64,000 nucleotides of DNA. Source: Telopea speciosissima. Its lineage: Eukaryota > Streptophyta > Magnoliopsida > Proteales > Proteaceae. The notes beneath the pieces are model-generated. The model was not told the origin of the DNA and made no database searches. It saw only the letters and a list, made by a program, of their open reading frames with translations. Shown in pieces: positions 21,396 to 30,878 of the stretch. The stretch covers positions 49,178,010 to 49,242,009 of the forward strand of contig NC_057925.1 in the NCBI RefSeq assembly GCF_018873765.1, in the 5' to 3' direction. The stretch's first letter is position 1. Each line of letters starts with the position of its first letter. The translations under genes were made by a program, and so were the position numbers.

Positions 21396-23319
21396 GGGCA
21401 AATTTCACGGATACCCTCTATAATTATTTGAAATGATAAGAACACCCTAAATTTTATCAAAATGGCAACCTTCCCCTTGACGTTAAGCAAGGTTAACCCC
21501 CCAAGATAAAATGACGATTTTACCCTGTTAATAAGAGTTACCATCCAAAGTGACAATGTCGATTTTACCCTTTTAATAAATTTTCCTAAAAATTACTAAG
21601 AAATCTATCATCTTCCACATTTCTCTTCCCACTGGAGCGTGTTGAGGCACCATAGGAGAGCACAACCACCGTGGGCGGCCATCAGCTGCTCCAGCTCTAG
21701 CCGTCGACAATCAACTCCGGCGACGATTACTTGCAGTAACTCATCATCACCCATCTCATCATCACCCATCTGCAGAAAGTGAAACAAGAAATTGTAAGTG
21801 ACCTATTGACCTAGGGTTCCATTAAACTGTTCAATCAAGGTTTTTGTGTTTTAAATTATTGGATGTCAATTTCTATTGCATAATAATCTAATCATTTTGA
21901 TGTTTAGTGTTAAACATACATAAGTATTCAATATAAGTTCAGTTAAAGAAGGAAAGAAATCGAAATTTCTCTACATAGTATATACCTTAAGAACTCACGA
22001 GCTTGGCTGATTCAGAGGACACGAATATTGTGAAGCAATTGAAAGCAATAAGTCTGATAAGAGCTCCACAAAATAACTTCTGAGCTACCAAATCAGCTTC
22101 CATTTTGTTGTTGCAGCGGATCTTACTCCGTTTTGGATCCAAAAATCTAGCGGGTGGAAGTAAGGGAAAGTGAGAACAGAGGAAATAAGTATGGGAGAAA
22201 GAAGAAGAACAGAGAACTCCATGGTGGCTTATTATCCCCACTGGTCTCCATCGGAATATCTTCATAGGCATCAAAGTTAATGCCACCACAGCCAGGCCGT
22301 CCTAGATCAGACCTTGGACCGCCCCAACGATTTCCACCTAAAGCAGCATCAAACTTGGTCGACCACTACTGACGGAAGAGCCCTTGAATACGGTGGCCGG
22401 TTACGGAGGTGTGGAGGAACATAAGACGCTTTTGCAGGACGTGAAGTGCTACCAACTTCTTCTTCTTTCTCCTTTTGCATGTATTTCCCTAACCCCTTCT
22501 CCTCTCTTTCTTTTCTTTGCCTCACTTCTTAAGCCTCTACAACTTTGCAACATCAAGCAAGCAAGCATTACTCTCTCTCTCTTTGTGTCTCACTATTCAT
22601 CTTAGACTCAGAGCTTGCGTTTCATACAAGGTTAAAAGAGCAGGGTGGAGTGGAGTTGCAGGCAAGAGGAGAAAGAAGAAGAAGAAGAAGCCCTACGGCC
22701 CTCTTCCCTGTTCTTGCTTCTTCCGCCGTCAATCAAAGAGAAAATGAAATGGGTTTCAGATGTTGGATTTGGGTTTGGTTGAGTGGGAGAGTTAAAGAAA
22801 TTAAAGAGGTTTAAATGGGGTATTAGAGAAGAAAATGGGACCGGTGATGGTATTTTGGATTTCTAGAAACCAAAAAAAAATTGACAAAATGGAAGAGAAA
22901 GTGGGTCAACGGGTTCAGTGGTGTGGAGAAGAAATAAAAGGGGTAAGAGAAGATGAAGAAGATGCAGCGACAACGGCAGCGGTCAGCGGCATTGGCAGTG
23001 GTTATCGGCAACGACAGTGGTAGCAGTCAACGGCAATGGCAAGACGATGAAGAGAATGATTTGTATTTGAGGTTTTAACCTTAAGGGTATTATGGGAAGT
23101 TCATGATGTGGTAAAGAGTAATTTTGTCATTATGAGAGCTTTTTTTTTTTTGGGTAATTCATTATAAAAGAGTTAACAGTGATTTCACTGTGCAGACGGT
23201 TAGAAATGGATTAAGTTGAAATAAAGTCATAAAGTAAGGGGTATATGTGATATTTTTAAAAAATTTAGGGTGTTTTTGTCATTTCGCATAGTTATAGGGG
23301 GTGTCTGTGAAATTTGCCC
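21396..23319. mobile_element. Pack-MULE 2 (non-autonomous Mutator-like element)
   Basis: Terminal inverted repeats of about 65 bp begin GGGCAAATTTCAC at 21,396 and end with the complement GTGAAATTTGCCC at 23,319. They are flanked by 9-bp direct repeats GAAAATAAA and AAAAATAAA (8 of 9 match; 21,387-21,395 and 23,320-23,328). There is no transposase. Inside is a DEAD-box helicase gene fragment and other GC-rich, gene-like sequence (21,640-21,740 and 22,020-22,140) that was not identified. The same genomic position in duplication copy A (about 6,840) lacks it, so insertion came after the duplication. Confidence 0.88.
22219..22459 (-). pseudogene. Captured N-terminal fragment of a DED1/DDX3-type DEAD-box RNA helicase
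   Basis: The minus strand reads STSRPAKASYVPPHLRNRPP at 22,391-22,450. In another frame further on it reads GGINFDAYEDIPMETSGDN at 22,231-22,287. Plant DED1-like helicases (Arabidopsis RH11/RH37/RH52 group) have YVPPHLRNRPP near the N-terminus and GINF.AYEDIP.ETSG just before the Q motif. The Gly/Arg-rich stretch normally between them is shortened and the frame is shifted. None of the helicase core motifs is present. It lies fully inside Pack-MULE 2. Confidence 0.85.
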
Positions 23320-23490
23320 AAAAATAAAAAACAACTCTTATTCTTTCTTTCAACTAACAAGATAAGATTCTCATTGCACTGTTCTTCTCATTCTCACACG
23401 CCTCCACTCTTTCTCAATTCTCACCCTATATTTTCTCCACTAAAATTTACTCGGGTCCTATTTTTTTTTGGTAGAATACTCGGTTACTGT

Positions 23491-24490
23491 TTTTTTTTTT
23501 GGAAAGAAAATAAATTTATTGATGAGAAAAGCATGAGTCACCCGGTGCTTCACCATCGCAAAGATGAAGCAATCAAGGAGTGAAAATAGGTCAAACTGTC
23601 ATACATGCAACTGATGTCATACATGCAACTACAGAGTCATTCTGGCCAAGGTATCAACTATAGAGTTGATATGCCTTGGAATACAGATAAAAGAACATAC
23701 ATAAAAAGATAAACAAAGATTCCTGATATCATTTAGGATTGGAACTGCAAGAATAGGTGGAACTCGACTCGCATCTTGCAGGCATCTGATAACTTTAAAG
23801 TTGTCCGACTGATTCAACATGAATTCTCGTATATCCAGCTGATAGCTTGTGTTAAACCCATGGGAATTCCAATGGCTTCACCAAGAAACGAAGAACTGAA
23901 AGAAACTCTATTAGAGGCAGCCAATAATGGAAAACCCTTTTCATCTCGAACCAGGAAACCAACACCTCTAAAAGTTGCGTCACTTGGGAGAGATGCATCC
24001 GAATTTGATTTGACAAATCCTGGTGGGGGTGGTTGCCATGCAGCTGTCCCTCTAGTATTCCCGTTCACTGGATGAGTATAAGAAGTTGTTATTGTTGACT
24101 GATTTGCTGGAAGGAACTCCCTGCAAGATTTTTTGCATTCTCAATTACATCCAGAGGAGTCCAATTGTTTCGCTTAAACACCAAATCATTCCGAACCTTC
24201 CATAAGTTCAAACAAATGAATAAGCCAAAGAGAGAGATTCAAGTGCCATAAGCTTATCCTTACGAAATAAAAAATCCCGCCCTTGAAGCCAATGGTATAA
24301 TAAGGGCGGGATTTGACCATTATCTGTGACAAGCCACAATTCAAAGATCTTAGGTCTGCCTTTGTATTGGGAGAGAATGATAAAGATTACCAAAGATTGC
24401 GTTTTTTGGTTTGTGAAGGTATTTCTTACCTTACATAGCGCTTGATCTTCATGTGCAAAATGGTATGTGATTTGCTTTTTCATTAATCAA
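23491..24490 (-). mobile_element. 5'-truncated LINE (L1-type), 3' end fragment
   Basis: The A-tail of the element is the T-run at 23,491-23,501. On the minus strand, WQPPPPGFVKSNSDAS with GVGFLVRDEKG (about 23,920-24,040) is the start of the plant LINE-type RNase H, and RHINSIVDTLARM (about 23,632-23,670) is its end. Upstream, HWLQGRDFLFRKDKL and LNLWKVRNDLVFKRNNWTPL (about 24,150-24,290) match the linker after the reverse transcriptase zinc-finger domain. Frames are interrupted. The reverse transcriptase itself is missing. It lies inside duplication copy B only. Confidence 0.8.
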
Positions 24491-24759
24491 TTTATGTTTT
24501 TCAGGGCGGTGGTGGTGGTGGTGGTGGGTATGTAAAAGAAGATGATGATTTGGGAAAGATGAGGGCATTTTGGTCTTTTTAAATTTTTGCAAATAGGTCA
24601 AGGCAATTAGGTCTTTTCAAATTTTAAAAAAGATAGAAGTAAAGGTAGTTTGGTCATCTTTTATCATTTAATACCTGGTATGGACTTAAATGGCATTAGA
24701 AGGGTAAAGCAGGGGTGGTACGTGGACTTATCAGAAGGGTACGTGTCCTTTACCCTAAT

Positions 24760-27480
24760 ATTTTTGGGTTATTTACACTATAATTGTTGGGCCAGCGTCT
24801 ACTGTTACACCCCTATAATTTGCAACTCGTCACCCTAGTTGGCCAACCAAGCATTGAACCATCACCCTAGTTTCAGCCATTAAACCAAGATGCAAAAGTT
24901 AAATCATTTTCCAAAGCTTTATTCGCAATGTAGGAAAATGCATATGGGTGGAAAATAACCAGATGGATATATGGTGATGTGGACATCATGTCCTCAAAAT
25001 CTAAGCATCAACTAAGCTATCACTTGGCAGCCTTTCCTTAACTCAATGCATAGAAGAATGGCATGAGCTGTGGGTCCAATTGTGCAAAAGGAACATCTTT
25101 GGGCTAGGAAGCCAATAGCATACCATGCGTCTTACTGTTAGAGGTTCAGGGTGTCTTATGTTTGAAAAAATATAGTGTTTTAGATTTAAGTGTGGTATTC
25201 GGTTCGATTTCGATTCAAATTGATGGTTTTTGAATTGAAATTGGAACTGAATCAAACCGAATTAAATACTCATATACCTGAACCAAAGCCAAACCAAATT
25301 TATTCGACACGATTTCAGGTTTAGTATTCGGTTTCGATTTGGTTTTGACACCCTTAGCTCCAAGAGATGTTTGATCTTGTCAACGACAAGATAAAAAGCA
25401 TCTATTAGAGCCTTCAACTCTACCTTGGGGCCTATCAGATCGGATCGGTTTGAATCCAGTTACACCTGATTGATAAACATCAAAAGCGTGATTCCAGGCT
25501 CGATCGAGCTGCTCACCAAGATGGCGGATCAATCTGATGTGTTAATATTCTGCATTTATTTCTTTGATAATATTACATTACCCATTTTAATTTGTTCTTT
25601 AAAACACAGAATGAGGGATGGAATCAGTTATATTTGGATCCAAATCAGCCCGAATCAGTGTTCAAGAATCCTAGAATCAATCCTCAAATTCAAAAACAGG
25701 GAATTTCTAGGGTTTTTGAGTGTGAATCAGCTTTATTGATCAGTGGAAATTGAAATCAACCATGGCCGATTCCAATCCAAATCGGCTGATTCCTATTCCG
25801 AATTCTTAAAACGTTGCGATTGGGTGATCTTCGCTATCTTCCCAGGGTAAGAGAAGAGCCTAGTTTCAAAACTTAAGTATTAACTATTCTCTCATTGTAC
25901 TTAAGGGTGCAAGTTTGGCCTGATGAGCCCAAAGCCCACATGGTAGGAGAATGGTTTAGCTTTTAACCCCGTAGGGTGGGTTAGGGTTCAAATTCTTAGA
26001 GCCAGGCTTGGACCTGAGTGACGTGGGTTGTCTAGCTTTATTTATAGGCATCACATTCTCTATTTATTCTCTTGAGTTTTCAATGTGAAACAAAATGTTC
26101 CTGGGGAAGAGAGAGGACTAAGAGAATGCACTCATTTTTTGTCTCAATTTTAAAATTTAAGAAAAACATTAGAGATTGGGGGAGTCCATAAATAAGAGGT
26201 AAAGAGAGTGAATATTTTCCTTTTTTTTTTGCTTTTTTAGGTAGTAAATATTTTCAAAATTTGTTATTAATATCGAGGTGATAGCTTAGTTTTCAAGGAT
26301 GAACAATTCACAATTAAGAAGTCATCAGTTCAACTCTCCTCTCATTAGGCCATACTGCATACCTATAAAAAAAATTTGGTTAGTATTAAGCTAATCAAAT
26401 GGTGTAATGATAAACAAAACCAAGCCCAGCCCATCCTGAGTCCGATAAGAATCAGGCCTGGACTAAAATATCTCAACCCGACCTAGAATTGGACCAGGCT
26501 TGGATTGAGCTCTGGGAATGAAAACCTTAGCCCAACCCAGCCCTCTTGCACCTTTAATTATACCCATCAATTCTTTAATGAACAAATAATTCTTTTGTTT
26601 TTTTGGTTGAAGAATAATTCATTTATAATAACTAGACGATGAAGGAGTGGAACTCCTATTACTTAAAACTGTAAAAATTTATAGATTGAAGTACTAGAGC
26701 CATTATAAAAGAAAAAGAACCCACCTCAGAGATGAGACTTAGCCGATCTGATCCCAATACTTAGACACCTTAACACACACCTACCTTTGAGGGGTTGCCC
26801 AAACCAAACCATCAAACATCCATCATGGTTCCTCCTTGAGAACCATCATGTTTTAGTGGGACAAAATTATATCATACAAAACTCTTAACCTGTTGCATCA
26901 AGAAACCGTCAAGTGGATCTTTCGGTGGAGTAGCTTGCACAAAGGAACAAAATAAGCAAGGGAGAGCCAATCTTCTTCGGCGGAGGACTCTCCAATGGCT
27001 AAGTTAGATCTCTTTAGCAGCAGATAGAATACTAGAATTCAAGATAATCAATGTCATCTATACCTGAGTATATATAATGTGGACTGTAAATCCAGGCCAG
27101 CGATGGTGGAGATTCCCGTATCTTGAGTTTTCTATTTAGGGTAGGAGGTCTCATTGTAGAGTCTTCCTAGGAAACTGCTTCCCTAGTTAGTAGGAGTCGT
27201 GAGTTTCCATATCGCCGCTCTGCGGTGGGGATAATGGGATATGGCTTCCTTGTAGGACTATAATGTTAATTGATTGTGATATATCAGGATTGGGATAGAC
27301 AATCTCCTTATCTCCCACATGGTGGAGAATATCTTGTAGTAACTCACTCTCCTGTTCTGGGTCGATCGATTATTGTGTGAGCTTGACCCAATGGGCTTTA
27401 CCCATCGGAAATTTTATGACAATCACTACCATTAAGTGGCTATATTTAAGTATATCACAACCAAACAGTTCCCAAAGGCT
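24760..27480. other. Intergenic, decayed repeats only
   Basis: No gene was recognised. GGTTCGATTTCG-type words occur at 25,190-25,350, bounded by AGGGTGTC (25,147) and GACACCC (25,348), like a decayed TIR element. A second repeat with Pro/Gly-like GGGCT words runs from about 25,905 to 26,560 and contains a SINE. Confidence 0.5.
26277..26375 (+). mobile_element. tRNA-derived SINE, degenerate copy
   Basis: It has a tRNA-like head, GGTGATAGCTTAGTTTTCAA, followed by CACAATTAAGAAGTCATCAG, TTCAACTCTCCTC and an A-rich tail. It aligns with the better-preserved copy at 57,961-58,080 over about 75 bp. Confidence 0.6.
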
Positions 27481-27507
27481 AAAAACCATTGGTAGATCCC
27501 ATATTTA

Positions 27508-27550
27508 GTCCCACATCGGTTTGTAAAGGAAGAAAATTTTCTTTATATAT
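27508..27550 (+). promoter_or_regulatory. snRNA promoter, Pol III type (USE + TATA)
   Basis: The USE GTCCCACATCG lies at 27,508-27,518 and the TATA box TATATAT at 27,544-27,550. The 25-nt gap fits the spacing that in plants selects RNA polymerase III. The transcript begins about 23 nt after the TATA box. Confidence 0.85.
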
Positions 27551-27572
27551 CATCTTAGTGAAGAGACTTCTT

Positions 27573-27695
27573 GTGTTCGTTACAAGGAGAGATGGTTGGC
27601 ATCTCCCCTGACAGGGACGGGAACAGCTTTCGGGCTTACCTGTTACCATATCCGGTTAAGGCTACCCACTTCGGTGGATCTTTATCCAAAAAATT
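27573..27695 (+). ncRNA. U6atac snRNA (minor spliceosome)
   Basis: This RNA replaces U6 in the U12-dependent spliceosome. Diagnostic parts are GTGTT at the 5' end, AAGGAGAGA (27,584-27,592; the U12-type 5' splice site pairing block), GGTTGGCATCTCCCC, the GGGACGGGAACAG stretch, ATCCGGTTAAGGC and a 3' hairpin CCACTTCGGTGG. These align block by block with remembered U6atac, which is about 125 nt; here about 122 nt before a T-run at 27,694-27,700 that serves as Pol III terminator. Promoter spacing also indicates Pol III. The usual AGC triad appears as GGC, which may be a plant variant or decay; it was not checked. Confidence 0.85.
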
Positions 27696-27700
27696 TTTTT
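27694..27700 (+). terminator. Pol III T-run terminator of U6atac
   Basis: Seven T residues directly after the 3' hairpin and an A-rich tail, followed by a second T-run at 27,704. Confidence 0.8.
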
Positions 27701-28058
27701 CCCTTTTTCTCTCCTATTTCTTCTTCTGCTTCTACTTCTACTTGTTTTGACTATTTCTATACCACCAATAATGGTTTTAGCACTTGTGACAAAAGTGTTT
27801 TTTCTTGCCAGATCTGGAGAACAGTTCTCTGTCTTGTAGCATCCTTCCCATTCAAGAAGAAAAAGTGAAAGATAGGAGAAGAGCCAAAGTGTTTCTATAT
27901 AATTTGAAGTTTCTGCTATTCTCTCTCTCTCTGTAGTCTGTACCCTCAGTTCTTGAATGAACTAGAAATAAGAAATGTCACATGGAAGAGAATGAACTAC
28001 TAAATTGGTTATGAAGATTCCCTCTTTTATTATAGTATGGGAAGGAGGTGGGTTTTAA

Positions 28059-28112
28059 AGTCCCACATCGGTGAGAAAATAGAAGAGAGAAAAGGAAACA
28101 ATAGTATAAATA
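28059..28112 (+). promoter_or_regulatory. snRNA promoter, Pol II type (USE + TATA)
   Basis: The USE AGTCCCACATCG lies at 28,059-28,070 and TATAAATA at 28,105-28,112. The 34-nt gap is about one helical turn longer than at the U6atac gene and is the spacing known for Pol II-transcribed plant snRNAs. Confidence 0.87.
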
Positions 28113-28134
28113 GGGAAAGCAACGAAGTTAAAAC

Positions 28135-28295
28135 GTACTTACCTGGACGGGGTTTATGGGTGATCAAGAAGGTCCATTGCCTAGGTTGGTGATTTTCATT
28201 GCACTTGGGAAGGGTGCCCGCCTAACATCTCCCCAAGTGGGAGAGTGTACGTCATAATTTGTGACAGCGGGGGTACGCGTTCGCGCGGCCTCTAC
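28135..28295 (+). ncRNA. U1 snRNA
   Basis: The RNA of the U1 snRNP, which pairs with 5' splice sites of major-class introns. The splice-site pairing sequence ACTTACCTG is intact at 28,137-28,145. Further landmarks are GATCAAGAAGG (loop I, U1-70K side), ATTGCACTT (loop II, U1A side, 28,198-28,206), the Sm site AATTTGTG (28,256-28,263) and the GCGTTCGCGC end hairpin. Several stem positions differ from the remembered plant consensus, but the changes I traced keep pairing or wobble (for example ATGGG with GTCCAT in stem I). The first nucleotide reads G where A is usual. Promoter and 3' box are both good, so an expressed variant is likelier than a pseudogene. Confidence 0.9.
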
Positions 28296-28296
28296 C

Positions 28297-28312
28297 CAAT
28301 TTTCTAGTTAAA
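28297..28312 (+). terminator. Plant snRNA 3' box after U1
   Basis: CA, seven bases, then AGTTAAA. This satisfies the plant Pol II snRNA 3'-end rule CA(N)3-10AGTNNAA and lies immediately after the U1 coding end. Confidence 0.8.
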
Positions 28313-29030
28313 AAGCTTGAGCATAGCAGGATGTTTACCTGAATTTCTTGAAGGAACAGAGAACTGCGTCAGTAAGAGTTCTGTGCCTAATCTGATGAAG
28401 TAGCAATCGGCAGGTTGGGAGTTTACCTAGTCTGATGTAGTAGCAATCGGCTGGTTGGGAGTTTACCAGAATGCCTGGGTGAGATAGCTACATAATCTAA
28501 TGGAACTTTCTTTTTAAAGGTCAATTCCTCTGCTTTTTTGTGGAGTTTGTAAATCTTGACAGATTTAAGATTTGGGGGGACCTAATTCTATAGGAGAATT
28601 TTTCAAAACTAAGTAACTTGAAGTTCTTGGTCATCTCTTCAAAGCCCTTAATTTTGAATGTAAGTTCCAACTATGGTTCTTAATCTCGTATCCGATCGGC
28701 GATATTGTCCGAATCGGATCAATATTGGCCATGACCGATCCCGAGATTAGAGTGATCAGTTCCATGTTATTTGGAGTGGTTATAGGATCGGAAAATACAC
28801 TGGGATCAAGCGATATGATCCAATCCAATCATGTAGAAGTGAATCGATGCTGCAATAAAAACGCTGGGATCGAGCTTGGGCTAGGCTGTGGTTTCCTGCA
28901 GAAGAGGTCTCGTCAAACAATCTGCTATATACACTCGTCAATATCGTCAGACAGTCTAGGACCGGTCGGACTTATGACCCTCCCATTGCATGAGAATCCC
29001 ACACAATAGACCTCTTCTGCTAGAATCTAT

Positions 29031-29292
29031 TCATGGTTCTAGGTATCGGTATTGTATTGCCCGTATCGGGTGATACATACCAATTTTGCTAGTCACCGAT
29101 ATTGATACTATGCTGATACCGTATCGATAGCACAGTACGGACAAGAGGTAAAAAGGTCAGAAAACTCATTTTTTAAGGAATTTCAAGGGTAATTTTGTTC
29201 GATACAGCCGATCTAGGCCGATACCGAATCAATATTGTATCGGTTTTGCATGTTGCCGATACCCATTCCGATACCATATACTAAAACCATGA
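29031..29292. repeat. TATCGA-rich palindromic repeat, copy 1
   Basis: A 260-bp repeat that begins CATGGTTCTAG and ends with the near-complement CTAAAACCATG. It is packed with GTATCGG/CCGATAC words. Other copies are at 49,276-49,528 and, inverted, 51,783-52,046. It is surrounded by further ACCGATCC-type decay at 28,680-28,800 and 30,040-30,250. Unclassified. Confidence 0.65.
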
Positions 29293-29414
29293 ATCTACTC
29301 ACTACATGGCTTCCATTGCTTTCTTCTCAAAGGACTAGCAAAGAAACTGAAGAAAGTGACACTTTAATGTCGATAGGTTTTGTTTTTTTTTTTCCCCACT
29401 TAATAAAAGGTTTA

Positions 29415-29789
29415 GGGTAAATTACATGTCAACCCTGGTTTTCAAACGAAACTCAAGTCACCCCTTGGTTTTTAAAAATACTCATCCGACCCGTAACGGT
29501 GTTAGTCTCATGTTAGTTATTGGTGTGAAAGGACTATTTTACCATTGTACTAAAGCATTAGAATTAAATTTACAATACTACCCTTCAAAATCTATGTTTC
29601 GATGTCAAGGGTAGTTTAAGGATTTAAATTTATTTAACTGGCTGACATCATCACTTAACAACATAAAAGTAATGGTAGGGACTAATTGTCATATTGGGGT
29701 CTAATACAAAGGACGATTTGAGTATTTTCAAAAATCAGGGGGTGATTTGAGTTTCGTTTGAAAATCAGGGGGTAACGTGTAATTTACCC
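29415..29789. mobile_element. MULE-type MITE (375 bp) with perfect 9-bp target duplication
   Basis: Inverted repeats of about 75 bp begin GGGTAAATTACA at 29,415 and end TGTAATTTACCC at 29,789. Exact 9-bp direct repeats AAAGGTTTA flank it (29,406-29,414 and 29,790-29,798). It is non-coding. Its ends resemble those of Pack-MULE 2. Confidence 0.9.
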
Positions 29790-29824
29790 AAAGGTTTATC
29801 AAAACCTATTTTGCTTTAGGGGTG

Positions 29825-29945
29825 ATGTTCTCTGCGCCCAGAATTCCAGACACATGGGCTTGCCATTCAGGGGGGTAGGGTGGTCATTTTGCCCACCCCC
29901 ATGTTTCTGGGCGCAGCCTGTGCCACAGGCATAGAAAACATTTTC
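29825..29945. repeat. Short inverted repeat, CTGCGCCCAGA type
   Basis: CTGCGCCCAGAA and ACATGGG on the left pair with CCCATG and TTCTGGGCGCAG on the right. A related decayed copy (GTTTGGATACAGGGGCAGCG) is near 54,867. It has no coding content. Confidence 0.45.
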
Positions 29946-30410
29946 CCTTTGCTTTATTAATTTTTTGGGGATACTTTCCCCTATTTTTTTACCTTTATTT
30001 TTTTTATTTTTTCAATTTTTGTAAGGTTTTTAATTTTTTATATTATTCTGATTGATACTGACCGATACCATTCCGATCCGATCCGAATAACATCGGTCGA
30101 TCCAATATGATCCGTTATCATACTACCTACCAATCCTGACCAATACATGAGCCGGTCCATAAAAAAACAAATTTTGGATGTTTTTTACCGATCGAGACCG
30201 ATTTGTACTAATCCGATACCGATCCAAAAAGGTATTGCCCATGACCGATCCAGAGTCCTGTCCCTTGATTTTGAACCTTGGCTCCAAGTGGTTTCCTCCA
30301 TTCCCAGATCAATAATCTCAACATGAGCCCTTGTCAACTAAGTCCCTCCTTTTCTGATTGGCTTGAAACTCAAAAGGAAATCTTATCTGTATATTTCTAA
30401 TGCAACCCAC

Positions 30411-30552
30411 ATCCTCTGCTGTTACAGCACAGTGCTGTAGCGTATTGTGCAGTGCAACAGAGGCCATGTGGCACAGCAGACCTTACATGGTGCACATGGA
30501 CTCTAATACACCGCACGATGAATTACAGCACCGTGCTGTAACAACAGAGGAT
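30411..30552. repeat. Foldback MITE (142 bp)
   Basis: Arms of 29 bp, ATCCTCTGCTGTTACAGCAC plus AGTGCTGTA at 30,411-30,439, and the near-complement at 30,524-30,552. Each arm is itself partly palindromic (TACAGCAC.GTGCTGTA). It is related in layout to 19-113. Confidence 0.65.
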
Positions 30553-30878
30553 AAAAATTCAGCATTTCAGGCCCTACACCCAACTGGTTTTGGGATCTTT
30601 CTTCGAATCTCTCTCCATTGAATGCATCTTTCAATCAGTTACAAGGTCAACTACCAAACCCTCTTCCAGTTGAATCCTTCGTAGACATAGGCTGCGTTTG
30701 GTATTCATTCCAGATCATTTTTCCATTCTCAGATGAATAAAAATAGTTGTGTTTATTGTCTAGAATGCAAAATCGACCTAGAATGCATTCCAATAATGTA
30801 TATCAAACACAATCATAGATTTCAGGTCCAACCTCTTGAAAGAACCCATTCCTCTTTCACTGGTCGAGATTGAATTAG

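Larger units (their letters stand above)
18652..24745. repeat. Segmental duplication, copy B
   Basis: Partner of 4,268-7,420. The homologous parts are 18,652-21,386, 23,330-23,445 and about 24,540-24,745; the gaps are filled by Pack-MULE 2 and a LINE fragment. Its left end, TATTAATCAAGGTTTAAAGT, and the words CCTTGGTATTAAT at 19,409 form a decayed inverted pair, suggesting that a palindromic repeat was present before duplication. Confidence 0.85.
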
